Source of the DNA: Lachnospiraceae bacterium
Lineage (GTDB): Bacteria; Bacillota; Clostridia; Lachnospirales; Lachnospiraceae
Reading direction: 5' to 3'
Assembly (NCBI GenBank): GCA_017470985.1
Contig: JAFUXA010000019.1
Coordinates: 1-64,000 of the forward strand
DNA length: 64,000 nt
The position numbers were made by a program, and so were the translations under genes. The notes below the pieces were generated by a model. That model made no database searches, was not told where the DNA came from, and worked only from the letters and a program-made list of their open reading frames with translations. Numbering within the stretch: position 1 is the stretch's first letter; every line of letters starts with the position of its first letter. Shown here piece after piece: positions 44,619 through 53,839 of the stretch.

Positions 44619-46112
44619 ATGCAGTCGAAAATTAAATTTGTGAGATTGAATTACCAAATTGCAATGATGTTCATAATAGTTATTCTATTGGTAATTGGTT
44701 TTATTGCGACAATGAATACATCATTGCTGGGGTTCTATTATATTCAGGAAAAGGCTTCAGCAATGATGGATGCCTATCAACAGATTAACCAGTGGTATAA
44801 CAATGAAAATGAAGGCAGTATAGAATTCAGTTTGTCTATGGAGAGACTTCATGCCAATAATAATATGGCTATTGTTATTTTGGAGTCAGATGGTAATACC
44901 ATATATTCCACAGGAAAAGACAATGTATCCAACTATAGTATATTGATGGATGCCATAATGGGAACGAATCTCAAAGGTCATGATAAGATATGGTTTAAAA
45001 CAGATAATTATACAATTCTTAGAATGGAAGATGACAGACTGGCTGAGGACTATATCGTATTATGGGGCACCTTGGATGATGGAAATTTGATTTTGCTTAG
45101 AAGCCCTCTTGAGAGTATGAAAGAGAGCGCAAGAATTTCCAATAAATTTTTCCTTATGGGAAGCATATTTGCCATAATAGTAAGTGTGTATGCGACTATT
45201 ATTTTGACTCATAAGATTACCCGACCGATTTTGAGACTTACTGAAATATCAGAGAGTATGTCCAAGATGGATTTCAATGTTAAATACTATCCTAGTGATG
45301 AAATGAAGAAAAATGAAATTGATATTCTTGGTGAACATATGAATGAACTTTCAGAGACCTTGGAGCAGAAGATTATTGAACTAAAGAATGCCAATCATGC
45401 TTTGAAACATGATATTGTATTGAAGGAAGAAAACCAGCATAAGCAGAAGGAGTTTATAAGAAATGTAAGTCATGAGTTAAAAACTCCAATTGCAGTAATA
45501 TCAGGATATGCAGAAGGTTTGAAGGATTCAATAAATGATGATCCTGAGAGTAGAGAGTTCTATTGTGATGTTATTCTGGATGAAGCCAATAGAATGAATA
45601 AGATGGTTTTGGAGTTGATAAATCTGAATCAGCTGGAAATGGGATCAGAACAGTTAGATATTCAGAGGATCAATATCATAAATCTCATTGAGAATATGTT
45701 GCCATCCTATAAACTTCTCTTCGAGCAAAATGATATACGATTCGAATTTGAATATGCTGAGGAGATGGATATTTATGCAGATGAGTATGCCCTGGAGCAG
45801 GTTATCAATAATTTCTTAAGCAATGCTGTGCATTATTGCAAGGGGGATGATAAATATATAACTCTTAAGCTTGAGAGAATCGCTGACCACTGTCGCTTGA
45901 GCGTATTTAACAGCGGAGATCAGATCCCTGAGGAGTCAATACCTTACTTATGGGATACATTTTACAAGGTGGACAAGGCCAGAACCAGACAATATGGCGG
46001 AACTGGTGTGGGATTGTCAATTGTAAAGGCTGTGATGGAAGATTTGAACCAGAAATATGGCGTTGAAAATAAGACTAATGGTGTTGAGTTTTGGATTGAA
46101 TTAGAATGCTGA
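44619..46112 (+). CDS. Membrane sensor histidine kinase
   Basis: Sensor of 497 aa. Transmembrane helix 1 lies at about 13-35 (IAMMFIIVILLVIGFIATM), an extracellular loop of about 130 residues follows, and helix 2 is at about 173-195 (GSIFAIIVSVYATIILTH). A HAMP domain comes next, then the dimerisation helix with the phosphorylated His285 in RNVSHELKTPIAVISGYAEGLKDS. The ATPase domain shows NNFLSNAVHYC (N box) and RQYGGTGVGLSIVKAV (G box). It is the cognate kinase of the preceding OmpR-type regulator. The ligand is not evident from the extracellular loop. Confidence 0.93.
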   Translation: MQSKIKFVRLNYQIAMMFIIVILLVIGFIATMNTSLLGFYYIQEKASAMMDAYQQINQWYNNENEGSIEFSLSMERLHANNNMAIVILESDGNTIYSTGKDNVSNYSILMDAIMGTNLKGHDKIWFKTDNYTILRMEDDRLAEDYIVLWGTLDDGNLILLRSPLESMKESARISNKFFLMGSIFAIIVSVYATIILTHKITRPILRLTEISESMSKMDFNVKYYPSDEMKKNEIDILGEHMNELSETLEQKIIELKNANHALKHDIVLKEENQHKQKEFIRNVSHELKTPIAVISGYAEGLKDSINDDPESREFYCDVILDEANRMNKMVLELINLNQLEMGSEQLDIQRINIINLIENMLPSYKLLFEQNDIRFEFEYAEEMDIYADEYALEQVINNFLSNAVHYCKGDDKYITLKLERIADHCRLSVFNSGDQIPEESIPYLWDTFYKVDKARTRQYGGTGVGLSIVKAVMEDLNQKYGVENKTNGVEFWIELEC

Positions 46113-46205
46113 ATTCAGAATATTGGCTAAATTTTAGTTGAATAATACTCATAAGAATGGTAACATTATACCAAGTGTAGGACTATATTGTTCAAGGAGT
46201 TTAAT

Positions 46206-46895
46206 ATGAAATACAAGAAAATTATTCTATGTATTCTTTTGTTTTGTATTTGCCTTTCTTTTAGTGGATGTACCAAGATGTATGAGTTGACATCAGAGGA
46301 GGAAGAGAAGATTGTTCTCTATTCTGCCAAGATGATTGCGAAATATAATCGAGCATCCCATGAGGGATATTCCTTCGTAAATCCTGAGAGAATGAAAAAA
46401 GCTGAGGAAGAGAAGAAGGCTAAGGAAGAGGAAGAAGCAGCGAAGCATGCTGATGAAGAAGGTGATGATACACAATCTATTTCATCATTTTCAGATATAA
46501 TTGGAATTGAAGGTGTGACTTTTGGCTATGTAGACTATGAAATTGTACAGTCTATAGAGGCGCCTGATATTGCTATTCCTGATGCGGGTGAAGGCAATAG
46601 TTACATTGTGTTAAATTTCACTGCTACCAATTCATCAGATGCTCCGATAGCAGTTGATCTGTTAAATAACAGTATTGGCTATAAATTATCAATAAATGAT
46701 AATGTTACAGCAGAAAATTATTCCACATTATCACAAGTTGATTTATCAACATATTACAATGACAATCTTGAGCCGGGAGCAAGTGAAGATTTAGTTCTTT
46801 TATTTACTTGCAATAGCTTGTATTTACAGGATTTAACATCTATGACGATGCAGGTGTCAAAAGGCAGTCAAGTGTTCAATGTTAAACTACAATAA
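46206..46895 (+). CDS. Lipoprotein, DUF5067/DUF4352-like
   Basis: Exported lipoprotein of 229 aa. A type II signal peptide (KKIILCILLFCICLSFSGC) ends at the lipidated Cys22. A charged linker of Lys/Glu/Ala repeats (AEEEKKAKEEEEAAKHA) follows, then an immunoglobulin-like beta domain (about 95-229: GVTFGYVDYEIV..., YIVLNFTATNSSDAPIAVDL). This fold is seen in many clostridial surface proteins of unknown role. AAGGAG lies six bases before the ATG; an upstream TTG is rejected. It sits 93 bases after the kinase gene and 33 bases before cheV, so it may be transcribed with either. Confidence 0.75.
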   Translation: MKYKKIILCILLFCICLSFSGCTKMYELTSEEEEKIVLYSAKMIAKYNRASHEGYSFVNPERMKKAEEEKKAKEEEEAAKHADEEGDDTQSISSFSDIIGIEGVTFGYVDYEIVQSIEAPDIAIPDAGEGNSYIVLNFTATNSSDAPIAVDLLNNSIGYKLSINDNVTAENYSTLSQVDLSTYYNDNLEPGASEDLVLLFTCNSLYLQDLTSMTMQVSKGSQVFNVKLQ

Positions 46896-46928
46896 TTTAT
46901 CATACAACTTTGTTGGGAGGAAAAAGGA

Positions 46929-47846
46929 ATGGACACAAATATTTTATTGGAATCTGGAACAAATGAATTAGAGATTCTGGAATTTACAATTGATAACAAT
47001 CACTACGGAATTAATGTAGCGAAGATTAGAGAGATTTTGCTCTACCAACCTGTTACTCCACTTCCAAATTCACATCCTTGTATTGAAGGTATATTCATGC
47101 CTAGAGATACAATGATATCTGTTATTAATTTGAGAAAGTGCTTAAAGTTGGAAGAGAATCCTGATAATAAGGGACTTTTCATCATTACAAACTTTAATAA
47201 ATTGAATACAGCTTTTCATGTGGATGAAGTTATTGGAATCCACAGAGTATCATGGGAAGAGATTATTAAGCCTGATGCAACAATCAGCTCTGATGAAGCT
47301 GCTGTTTCTACTGGTGTAATCAAACTTGAGGACAAGTTGGTTGTTATTCTCGACTTCGAAAAGATTGTATCTGATATTAATCCTGAGACAGGATTGAAGG
47401 TTTCAGATATGGAAAATTATGTGAAGAAGGATAGAGGCGATACAACTATTATGATCGCAGAGGATTCTGCTTTGCTTAGCAAACTTATCTGTGAGTGCTT
47501 GAGAAAGGCAGGATATACAAACTTAAATATCAATATGAATGGACAGGAAGCATGGGATAAGCTTGTTGAAATGAAAAAAGATGGTAGTGTTCTCAATAAA
47601 GTTCAGCTTATTGTAACTGATATTGAGATGCCTCTTATGGATGGTCACAGACTTACAAAGCTTGTAAAGGATGATGACATTTTAAAGGGTATTCCTGTTG
47701 TTATTTTCTCATCTTTGATTAATGATGAGATTAGAAGAAAGGGTGAATCTCTTGGTGCTGATGCCCAGTTGACTAAGCCTGAGATTGGTAATTTGGTTGA
47801 TACAATTGATGAACTTATAGATACATACGCTAATAAGCGCAATTAA
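46929..47846 (+). CDS. cheV: CheV-type chemotaxis coupling protein
   Basis: CheW-like domain (about 10-155) fused to a receiver domain (about 170-305), the layout of CheV, which couples chemoreceptors to CheA and takes part in adaptation. CheW features are LEFTIDNNHYGINVAKIREIL and PCIEGIFMPRDTMISVINLRKCL. The receiver shows MIAEDSALL, phospho-acceptor Asp231 in IVTDIEMPLMDG, FSSL and the Lys of LTKPE. 305 aa is the usual length. GGGAGG precedes the ATG. It implies a motile cell, in agreement with the FliD-like gene downstream; no cheA, cheB or mcp gene lies in the window. Confidence 0.92.
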   Translation: MDTNILLESGTNELEILEFTIDNNHYGINVAKIREILLYQPVTPLPNSHPCIEGIFMPRDTMISVINLRKCLKLEENPDNKGLFIITNFNKLNTAFHVDEVIGIHRVSWEEIIKPDATISSDEAAVSTGVIKLEDKLVVILDFEKIVSDINPETGLKVSDMENYVKKDRGDTTIMIAEDSALLSKLICECLRKAGYTNLNINMNGQEAWDKLVEMKKDGSVLNKVQLIVTDIEMPLMDGHRLTKLVKDDDILKGIPVVIFSSLINDEIRRKGESLGADAQLTKPEIGNLVDTIDELIDTYANKRN

Positions 47847-47864
47847 AAATTTTAGGATTTTGTA

Positions 47865-47896
47865 GGGATGTGCTTAGCACATCCCTTATTAATTTT
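47865..47896 (+). terminator. Intrinsic terminator after cheV
   Basis: Stem gggatgtgc (47865-47873) with gcacatccc (47877-47885), loop tta, then ttattaatttt. It separates cheV from the large acidic-protein gene. Confidence 0.75.
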
Positions 47897-47916
47897 AAAT
47901 AAACGGAGGTATCGCT

Positions 47917-49884
47917 GTGGCAAACAGTGAAGATTACTTGGATGGGTTGCTGAATTCGGTGAAAACTGTTCGCGATGATGTTCAAAATGCAGAGCAGATG
48001 TCAGCCATAAATGCAGCTAGAAGACAAAATCAAAGAAATAAAATAAATCCTTCAGATGATTTTATGCAGGCAACAGGTTTGGATGATTTTGAACCGGAGA
48101 TTTCTAATCATTCAAATTTGAGAAAAGTATTATCTGAAGACGATTTTTTGCGTGAATTTGAAGCTGAATTAGGATTGGATGATGCGGATACTGATGCTAT
48201 TATGCGTGATTTCGAGGAGGAGATGGAAAGGGATGAAATAGAATTCCAGAATTCTCTTCAAAATGACCAGGCAGAAGATCCTGATCCAGATGACGGTAAT
48301 GAAGAGGATGACGACAAGAGCTTCCTTGAAAATATTGAAAATATTGTAAATCAGGCCAAAGAAGAAATTGAAAACGGCACAGTTGAAACCGGATTTTCTT
48401 CTGAAGTAACAGATTCTTTTGGTGAGATTGCTGATTTAGATGAGTCTACAGAAGATAATGATTCAGAGGAAGTATTTGGCCTTGACGAATTGGTTTTAGG
48501 CTCAGATGAAGAATCTGATGAGGAATCAGATGAAGAATCTGTAGAAGCTACAAATGAGGAAGTAGATTCTGATAATGCAGATGTTGCTGAGAATTCGGAA
48601 GTTGAAGAAGAGCAAACAGAGGATACATCTGAAGAGATAGATCTCAGTGAGTTGGAAAATATTGCCGACAATACTGATTCTGAAGAATCTCAGTTGGGTT
48701 CAGATGAAGCTCAGTTGGATTCAGATGAAGCTTCTACTCTGGAATCTATGGGAGATGAGCCAATAGGTGTATCAGGAGAGAATCTTCTTGAAAAATATGC
48801 CGAGATGGAAGCTGAGAATATGATGAATAATCCGGAGGAATCCCTTCTGGATGAAAATGCAGATGTTGATTTGATGGATCTTCTATCAGGAGATGGCGAT
48901 TTGGATGATATCAGTCAATTGCTTAATGCTGATGAGGAACAGGAAGAATTGCCTGAAGCTCAGGAGAAATTTGAAGCACAGGCTGATGCTGTATCAGGAA
49001 GTGATCCAAATGATCTGGCAGCCGGATTGGAAGTTGATCCTTCTGAGGATGGTGAGGAAGCTCCTGCTGAGAAGAAGGGACTCGGTGCTATTATAGATAA
49101 AATTAAATCATTATTTGCCAAGAAGGGCGATGATGAGGAAAATGATGAGACTGTAGATGTAGGCACTGGTGAAGCTGAGGATATGAATCAGGAAAATATG
49201 GATATCCTCAAGACTTTGGAAGGTGATGGAGCAGCTGAGGAAAAACCTTCTAAGAAAGAGAAGAAAAAGAAGGAAAAGAAACCGAAGGAGCCAAAGCCAA
49301 AGAAGGAGAAGAAACCTAAGCCACCAAAGGAGAAGAAGCCGAAGAAGGAGAGACAGCCTGATAATTCTCCGAAAATTCCAATGAAATATATTATTGTATT
49401 TCTGTTTTTGGCTGTTTCCATTATTGTTCTTATTAATGTTGGTCAATCAGTTTTGAGCCATAGGAATGCCAAGGCTAATGCAGAATTATCCTTTGGAAAA
49501 GGTGATTATATAACTGCTTACGAATCTTTGGCAGGCAAGAAGCTTACCAAGGATGAGGATATACAATTATTTGCTCAGTCCAGATTGCTTTCTGATTTAC
49601 AGAAACGCCAGCATGATTACAATCTTATGGTTGGTATGAATAAGTACGATTTGGCGTTGGATTCTCTTATTATAGGAGTTGTCAGATATACGGAAAATGT
49701 AGATCAGGCTGACCAATATCAGGTTCGTGAACAGTATGATGCAATTGGTGCAAATCTGATAGAGACTCTAAATGCACAGTACGGATTGACTCAGGAAGAT
49801 GCAATTTCTATGTCTCATATGAATAGAGAACAGTATTCTATCCGAATTAATGAGATTGTAGATGAGCTGAATCTTGGAAGATAA
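47917..49884 (+). CDS. Large acidic single-pass membrane protein, unknown function
   Basis: No family recognised. The 655-aa chain falls into four parts: an acidic, probably disordered region (about 1-395) with Asp/Glu/Ser repeats such as SDEESDEESDEESVE and two copies of QLxSDEA; a short helical stretch (GLGAIIDKIKSLFAKKG) near 390-410; a Lys/Pro belt (about 442-485, PKEPKPKKEKKPKPPKEKK); and one transmembrane helix at about 491-513 followed by a soluble outer domain of about 140 residues. The predicted topology is N-terminus in, C-terminus out. The start is GTG, with GGAGGT six bases before it. It lies alone between the cheV terminator and hisH. Confidence 0.7.
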   Translation: MANSEDYLDGLLNSVKTVRDDVQNAEQMSAINAARRQNQRNKINPSDDFMQATGLDDFEPEISNHSNLRKVLSEDDFLREFEAELGLDDADTDAIMRDFEEEMERDEIEFQNSLQNDQAEDPDPDDGNEEDDDKSFLENIENIVNQAKEEIENGTVETGFSSEVTDSFGEIADLDESTEDNDSEEVFGLDELVLGSDEESDEESDEESVEATNEEVDSDNADVAENSEVEEEQTEDTSEEIDLSELENIADNTDSEESQLGSDEAQLDSDEASTLESMGDEPIGVSGENLLEKYAEMEAENMMNNPEESLLDENADVDLMDLLSGDGDLDDISQLLNADEEQEELPEAQEKFEAQADAVSGSDPNDLAAGLEVDPSEDGEEAPAEKKGLGAIIDKIKSLFAKKGDDEENDETVDVGTGEAEDMNQENMDILKTLEGDGAAEEKPSKKEKKKKEKKPKEPKPKKEKKPKPPKEKKPKKERQPDNSPKIPMKYIIVFLFLAVSIIVLINVGQSVLSHRNAKANAELSFGKGDYITAYESLAGKKLTKDEDIQLFAQSRLLSDLQKRQHDYNLMVGMNKYDLALDSLIIGVVRYTENVDQADQYQVREQYDAIGANLIETLNAQYGLTQEDAISMSHMNREQYSIRINEIVDELNLGR

Positions 49885-49919
49885 ATTCAAAACAGTTGAA
49901 TATTTATTTAGTTTTTTAT

Positions 49920-49955
49920 AGAATCTGCGGATATTTTATTCGCAGATTCTGTTAT
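49920..49955 (+). terminator. Hairpin after the acidic-protein gene
   Basis: Stem agaatctgcg (49920-49929) with cgcagattct (49941-49950), then gttatata. The T-run is poor, so it is a weak terminator or an mRNA-stabilising hairpin. Confidence 0.5.
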
Positions 49956-49992
49956 ATAATGAATAAAAATTCTACGAGAAGGGTGTAATAAC

Positions 49993-50601
49993 ATGATTGC
50001 AATACTTGATTATGATGCGGGAAATATTAAAAGTGTAGAGAAAGCTTTTGGTGCTATTGGACAGGAAACCATTGTCACCAGAGATTTTCATGTAATTGAG
50101 AAGGCTGATAAGGTTGTTTTGCCTGGTGTTGGTTCCTTTGGAAGTGCCATGTCTCAATTGCAAAAATATGATTTACACAAAGCAATAAAGGAAGTCGTGG
50201 ATTCTGATAAGCCATTTTTAGGTATATGTCTGGGGTTACAATTACTGTTTGAAAGCAGCGATGAATCTCCAGAGGTAGATGGACTTGGAATTCTAAAAGG
50301 TCAGGTGAAAAAGATTCCTGATACTTATGGCCTTAAGATTCCTCATATTGGTTGGAATTCCCTTGAATTATCAGGTGATGGCAGATTGTTTAGAGGATTG
50401 GAATCTAATCCTTATGTATACTTCGTTCATTCTTATTATCTGCAGGCTCATGATACAGATATTGTGAAAGCTACATCAGAATATGGAGTATCAATACATG
50501 CTTCTGTTGAATCTGGCAATGTATTTGCCTTTCAATTTCATCCGGAGAAAAGTAGTGATACTGGATTGAAGATATTACAGAATTTTGCGGAACTTGATTA
50601 A
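49993..50601 (+). CDS. hisH: Imidazole glycerol phosphate synthase, glutaminase subunit
   Basis: Class I glutamine amidotransferase of 202 aa that supplies ammonia to HisF. IAILDYDAGNIKSVEKAF opens the fold, KVVLPGVGSFGSAM follows, the nucleophilic Cys is in FLGICLGLQLLFE, and the catalytic His/Glu in FQFHPEKS. AGAAGGGTG precedes the ATG. It is 24 bases from hisF, forming a two-subunit unit. The other histidine genes are not adjacent. Confidence 0.96.
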   Translation: MIAILDYDAGNIKSVEKAFGAIGQETIVTRDFHVIEKADKVVLPGVGSFGSAMSQLQKYDLHKAIKEVVDSDKPFLGICLGLQLLFESSDESPEVDGLGILKGQVKKIPDTYGLKIPHIGWNSLELSGDGRLFRGLESNPYVYFVHSYYLQAHDTDIVKATSEYGVSIHASVESGNVFAFQFHPEKSSDTGLKILQNFAELD

Positions 50602-50625
50602 TTGGATTTGTATAGAGGATTTAAA

Positions 50626-51387
50626 ATGTTTACTAAGAGAATTATTCCATGTCTGGATGTAAAAGACGGCAGAGTTGTAAAAGGGGTTAACTTCGTTGAT
50701 TTAAAAGATGCAGGTGATCCGGTTGAAATTGCCAAGGCATATGACAAAGCTGGGGCTGATGAAGTGGTATTTCTTGATATAACAGCTTCTAGTGATAGCA
50801 GAAATACTGTGGTTGATATGGTTAGACGGGTTGCTGCTAATGTATTTATTCCATTTACTGTAGGTGGTGGAATTCGCACAGTGGATGATTTCAAAAATTT
50901 ACTTCGTGAAGGGGCTGATAAAATATCAATAAATTCGTCTGCAATTGCCAATCCTGATTTAATATCTGATGCTGCTGACAAATTTGGCAGTCAGTGCGTG
51001 GTAGTGGCTATTGATGCTAAAAAACGTGAAGATAATAGCGGTTGGAATGTGTACAAAAACGGCGGAAGAATAGATGTTGGTCTGGATGCAATAGAATGGG
51101 CTATTGAAGCTGAGAAGAGAGGGGCAGGAGAAATTCTCCTTACCAGCATGGATTGCGATGGCACCAAGGCTGGATATGATATTGAACTTACCAGACTTAT
51201 ATCTGAAGCTGTAAATATACCGGTAATTGCCTCTGGCGGAGCCGGGACCAAAGAGCATTTCTATGATGCGTTGACAACAGGTGGAGCAGATGCAGCGTTG
51301 GCCGCATCATTATTTCACTATAAGGAACTTGAAATTAGAGAGCTCAAAGAATATTTAAGAGATAAGGGAATATCAGTTAGATTATGA
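50626..51387 (+). CDS. hisF: Imidazole glycerol phosphate synthase, cyclase subunit
   Basis: TIM-barrel synthase of 253 aa making imidazole glycerol phosphate and AICAR from PRFAR and ammonia. [19 protein letters not shown] has the catalytic Asp; the second phosphate-binding half is [21 protein letters not shown], with the second Asp, then [17 protein letters not shown] and VIASGGAG. The ATG at 50626 is preferred over TTG at 50602 because AGAGGA lies just ahead and homologues start at MFTKRIIPC. It overlaps ung by four bases (ATGA). Its AICAR by-product would feed the AICAR transformylase encoded 2.5 kb on. Confidence 0.96.
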   Translation: MFTKRIIPCLDVKDGRVVKGVNFVDLKDAGDPVEIAKAYDKAGADEVVFLDITASSDSRNTVVDMVRRVAANVFIPFTVGGGIRTVDDFKNLLREGADKISINSSAIANPDLISDAADKFGSQCVVVAIDAKKREDNSGWNVYKNGGRIDVGLDAIEWAIEAEKRGAGEILLTSMDCDGTKAGYDIELTRLISEAVNIPVIASGGAGTKEHFYDALTTGGADAALAASLFHYKELEIRELKEYLRDKGISVRL

Positions 51388-52058
51388 TTGAATTACAGGA
51401 GATAGATAGCCAGTGGCAAGAAGCCTTGAAGGAGGAATTTCATAAGGATTATTTTCAGTCTCTTATGGAAAAGGTGGCTGATGCATATGAGAATAATCAG
51501 GTGTTTCCTCCTGCCAATGAAGTCTATAATGCTTTGAATCTGACCCCGCTTTCTGATGTGAAGGCTGTTATTATTGGTCAGGATCCTTATCATGATGTGG
51601 GACAGGCTCATGGATTGTGTTTTTCAGTAAAGCCGGGAGTGAAGGTTCCTCCTTCTCTGGTAAATATTTATAAAGAATTGCAAGATGACTTGGGCTGTAG
51701 CATTCCTGAGGATGGTTATCTTGTTAAATGGGCCGAACAGGGCGTGCTCATGCTGAATACTGTATTGACGGTAAATGCTCATGATGCCAATTCCCATAAG
51801 GGGTTTGGATGGGAGAAATTCACTGATGCAATCATTAGAAAAGTAAATGAACAGGACAGACCAATAGTATTTTTGCTTTGGGGAGCTCCTGCTCAGAAGA
51901 AAAAGAAATTGCTTAATAATCCAAAACATCTGATTTTGGAAGCTCCACATCCAAGTCCATTATCTGTGTACAGAGGATTTTGGGGATGTAAACATTTCTC
52001 AAAAACCAATGATTTTTTGGTGAAAAATGGAATTGAACCAATAGACTGGCAATTATAA
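51384..52058 (+). CDS. ung: Uracil-DNA glycosylase
   Basis: Base-excision repair enzyme removing uracil from DNA. 224 aa of the family 1 UDG. The catalytic Asp67 lies in [46 protein letters not shown] is the second signature, and the leucine-loop motif is [18 protein letters not shown], with the catalytic His. It is translationally coupled to hisF by an ATGA overlap, an arrangement without an obvious functional link. Confidence 0.96.
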   Translation: MIELQEIDSQWQEALKEEFHKDYFQSLMEKVADAYENNQVFPPANEVYNALNLTPLSDVKAVIIGQDPYHDVGQAHGLCFSVKPGVKVPPSLVNIYKELQDDLGCSIPEDGYLVKWAEQGVLMLNTVLTVNAHDANSHKGFGWEKFTDAIIRKVNEQDRPIVFLLWGAPAQKKKKLLNNPKHLILEAPHPSPLSVYRGFWGCKHFSKTNDFLVKNGIEPIDWQL

Positions 52059-52172
52059 ATATTTCAAATGTTATTGACGAAAAATAAAAATCAATATATA
52101 TTCTAATTAAGATAGGATAGGTTTATTCTATAGACACGGATGTCTGTATTATTTTTCAAAGGAGTGATGAGT

Positions 52173-52919
52173 ATGGGACTTACTATTTCAAGCTATAATG
52201 CCAATACTATTAGTTCCTTGTTCTCTAGTATGAACGGCAGGAATTCCAATACAGTAGGTTTTGATTATTCTATGTTATCAGAATACAATAGCATCAAGAG
52301 TGGTAATTACCATAAGCTCTTGAAGAATTATTATTCAGATAATACTAATGTAAAGGCCAAAACCTTTAATGAGGACAAGAAGAAGACTGTAGATGATATG
52401 GCAAAGCAGAAGACAGAGGCTTCAAATCTGTATGAATCTGCTTCTAAATTAATGAATAGAGGCAAGGATTCTCTATTTAAAGAAATTGAAATCAAAGATG
52501 AAGAGGGCAAGGTAACCAAGGATTACGATAGAGATGCAATCTATAAGGCTGCCAAGGCTTTTGTTGATGATTACAATTCAACAGTTGATATTGCCAAAGA
52601 TTCTGATGTGACAGGTGTGGTAACTGCTACAGCCGGTATGACAGGGTTGGCTGCAGCTAATTCCAAAAATTTGGCTTCGATAGGAATTACAATTGACAAC
52701 AATAACAAGTTATCAATTGATGAGGATTCCTTTAAGAAGGCTGATATGAATATGGTGAAGACCCTCTTTAATTCCCAGGGTAGCTTCGCGTCTCAGGTGG
52801 CATCCAAGGCATCTATGATCAATAGTTCAATTGTAGCAGCTTCATCAACAGGAGGCTATACCAATTCAGGTGCTTTATCTACTGTAGGTTTAATGAATAC
52901 TTATAATTCATTTATTTAA
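52173..52919 (+). CDS. FliD C-terminal-like flagellar or exported protein
   Basis: Protein of 248 aa whose C-terminal half resembles the end of the flagellar cap protein FliD: AIYKAAKAFVDDYNSTVDIAKDSD, then NLASIGITIDNNNKLSIDEDSFKKADMNMVKTLFNSQGSFASQVASKASMI. The N-terminus (GLTISSYNANTISSLFSS) is Ser/Asn-rich and has no Sec signal, as in proteins exported by the flagellar route. True FliD is usually 400 aa or more, so this is a reduced relative or a different hook-associated protein. The ATG at 52173 is chosen because AAAGGAG (52158-52164) is eight bases away. It is a single gene, with a terminator after it. Confidence 0.6.
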   Translation: MGLTISSYNANTISSLFSSMNGRNSNTVGFDYSMLSEYNSIKSGNYHKLLKNYYSDNTNVKAKTFNEDKKKTVDDMAKQKTEASNLYESASKLMNRGKDSLFKEIEIKDEEGKVTKDYDRDAIYKAAKAFVDDYNSTVDIAKDSDVTGVVTATAGMTGLAAANSKNLASIGITIDNNNKLSIDEDSFKKADMNMVKTLFNSQGSFASQVASKASMINSSIVAASSTGGYTNSGALSTVGLMNTYNSFI

Positions 52920-52929
52920 TGAAAAATAT

Positions 52930-52963
52930 TAGAGACTCTCCTTTGGGAGAGTCTTTTTTAGTG
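52930..52963 (+). terminator. Intrinsic terminator after the FliD-like gene
   Basis: Stem agagactctcc (52931-52941) with ggagagtctttt (52946-52957), loop tttg, followed by a T-run. Confidence 0.75.
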
Positions 52964-53067
52964 CTTTTATACATAGCACTTAAATATAAATTAATATATA
53001 ATTATTTTTGTCGGGTTTTAAAGGCCGGCAATGACAAATTAATAATGTATATTTTAGGAGGAAAATT

Positions 53068-53781
53068 ATGGTAAAGTTATCATTGCAAAATGAACTTTCA
53101 GGAAATGCTTATCCGGGAAGAGGAATTGTAATTGGAAAAACTTTGGATGGTACCAAGGCTGTTACTGCTTATTTCATTATGGGAAGAAGTGAGAATAGTA
53201 GAAACCGCGTGTTTGTTGAAGATGGTGAAGGCATTAGAACACAGGCTTTTGACCCTTCAAAACTCAGTGATCCAAGCCTGATTATCTATGCTCCAGTGAG
53301 AGTGTTGGGCAACAAGACAATTGTGACAAATGGTGATCAGACAGATACAATTTATGAGCTTATGGACAAGCAAATGACTTTTGAACAATCCCTCAGAACT
53401 CGTGAGTTTGAGCCGGATGGTCCAAATTATACTCCTAGAATTTCAGGAATTATGCATATCGAGGATGGCAAGTTCAATTATGCTATGTCAATTCTTAAGA
53501 GCAATAATGGAAATCCTGATGCATGCAACAGATATACATTTGCATATGAAAATCCTGTTGCCGGCGAAGGACATTTTATTCACACATATATGCATGATGG
53601 TAATCCACTTCCAAGTTTTGAGGGAGAGCCAAAGCTGGTTGATGTGTCAAATGATATAGACGAGTATACAAATCTTATCTGGAATAGCTTGAATGAAGAG
53701 AACAAGGTATCTCTTTTTGTAAGATATATCAATATTGCTGATGGAACTTATGAGACAAGAATAGTAAACAAGAATCAGTAA
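53068..53781 (+). CDS. IMP cyclohydrolase, PurO-like family
   Basis: Last step of IMP synthesis, closing FAICAR to IMP. The 237-aa protein matches the archaeal-type PurO family rather than the N-terminal domain of PurH: NAYPGRGIVIGKTLDGTKAVTAYFIMGRSENSRNRVF, then FEPDGPNYTPRISGIMHIEDGKFNYAMSILKS, then GEGHFIHTYMHDGNPLPSFEGEP. It shares the Ntn-hydrolase-like fold of that family (known fact, not seen directly). GGAGG lies before the ATG. It is 58 bases upstream of the gene for the preceding enzyme, so the two replace bifunctional PurH. It is cytoplasmic. Confidence 0.85.
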   Translation: MVKLSLQNELSGNAYPGRGIVIGKTLDGTKAVTAYFIMGRSENSRNRVFVEDGEGIRTQAFDPSKLSDPSLIIYAPVRVLGNKTIVTNGDQTDTIYELMDKQMTFEQSLRTREFEPDGPNYTPRISGIMHIEDGKFNYAMSILKSNNGNPDACNRYTFAYENPVAGEGHFIHTYMHDGNPLPSFEGEPKLVDVSNDIDEYTNLIWNSLNEENKVSLFVRYINIADGTYETRIVNKNQ

Positions 53782-53839
53782 GCTAAAAGGCGAAATAATA
53801 TTATTAACTCAAAATTAAATAAATAGGGATGGATATAAA

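Noticed and set aside
48351-48671. Serine-rich ORF on the - strand inside the acidic-protein gene
   Set aside because: It is the reverse-strand shadow of the Asp/Glu-rich coding repeats, with no ribosome site.
48500-48735. Tandem DNA repeats, possible CRISPR or minisatellite
   Set aside because: They are codon-level repeats inside the acidic protein (SDEES and QLxSDEA units), without spacers.
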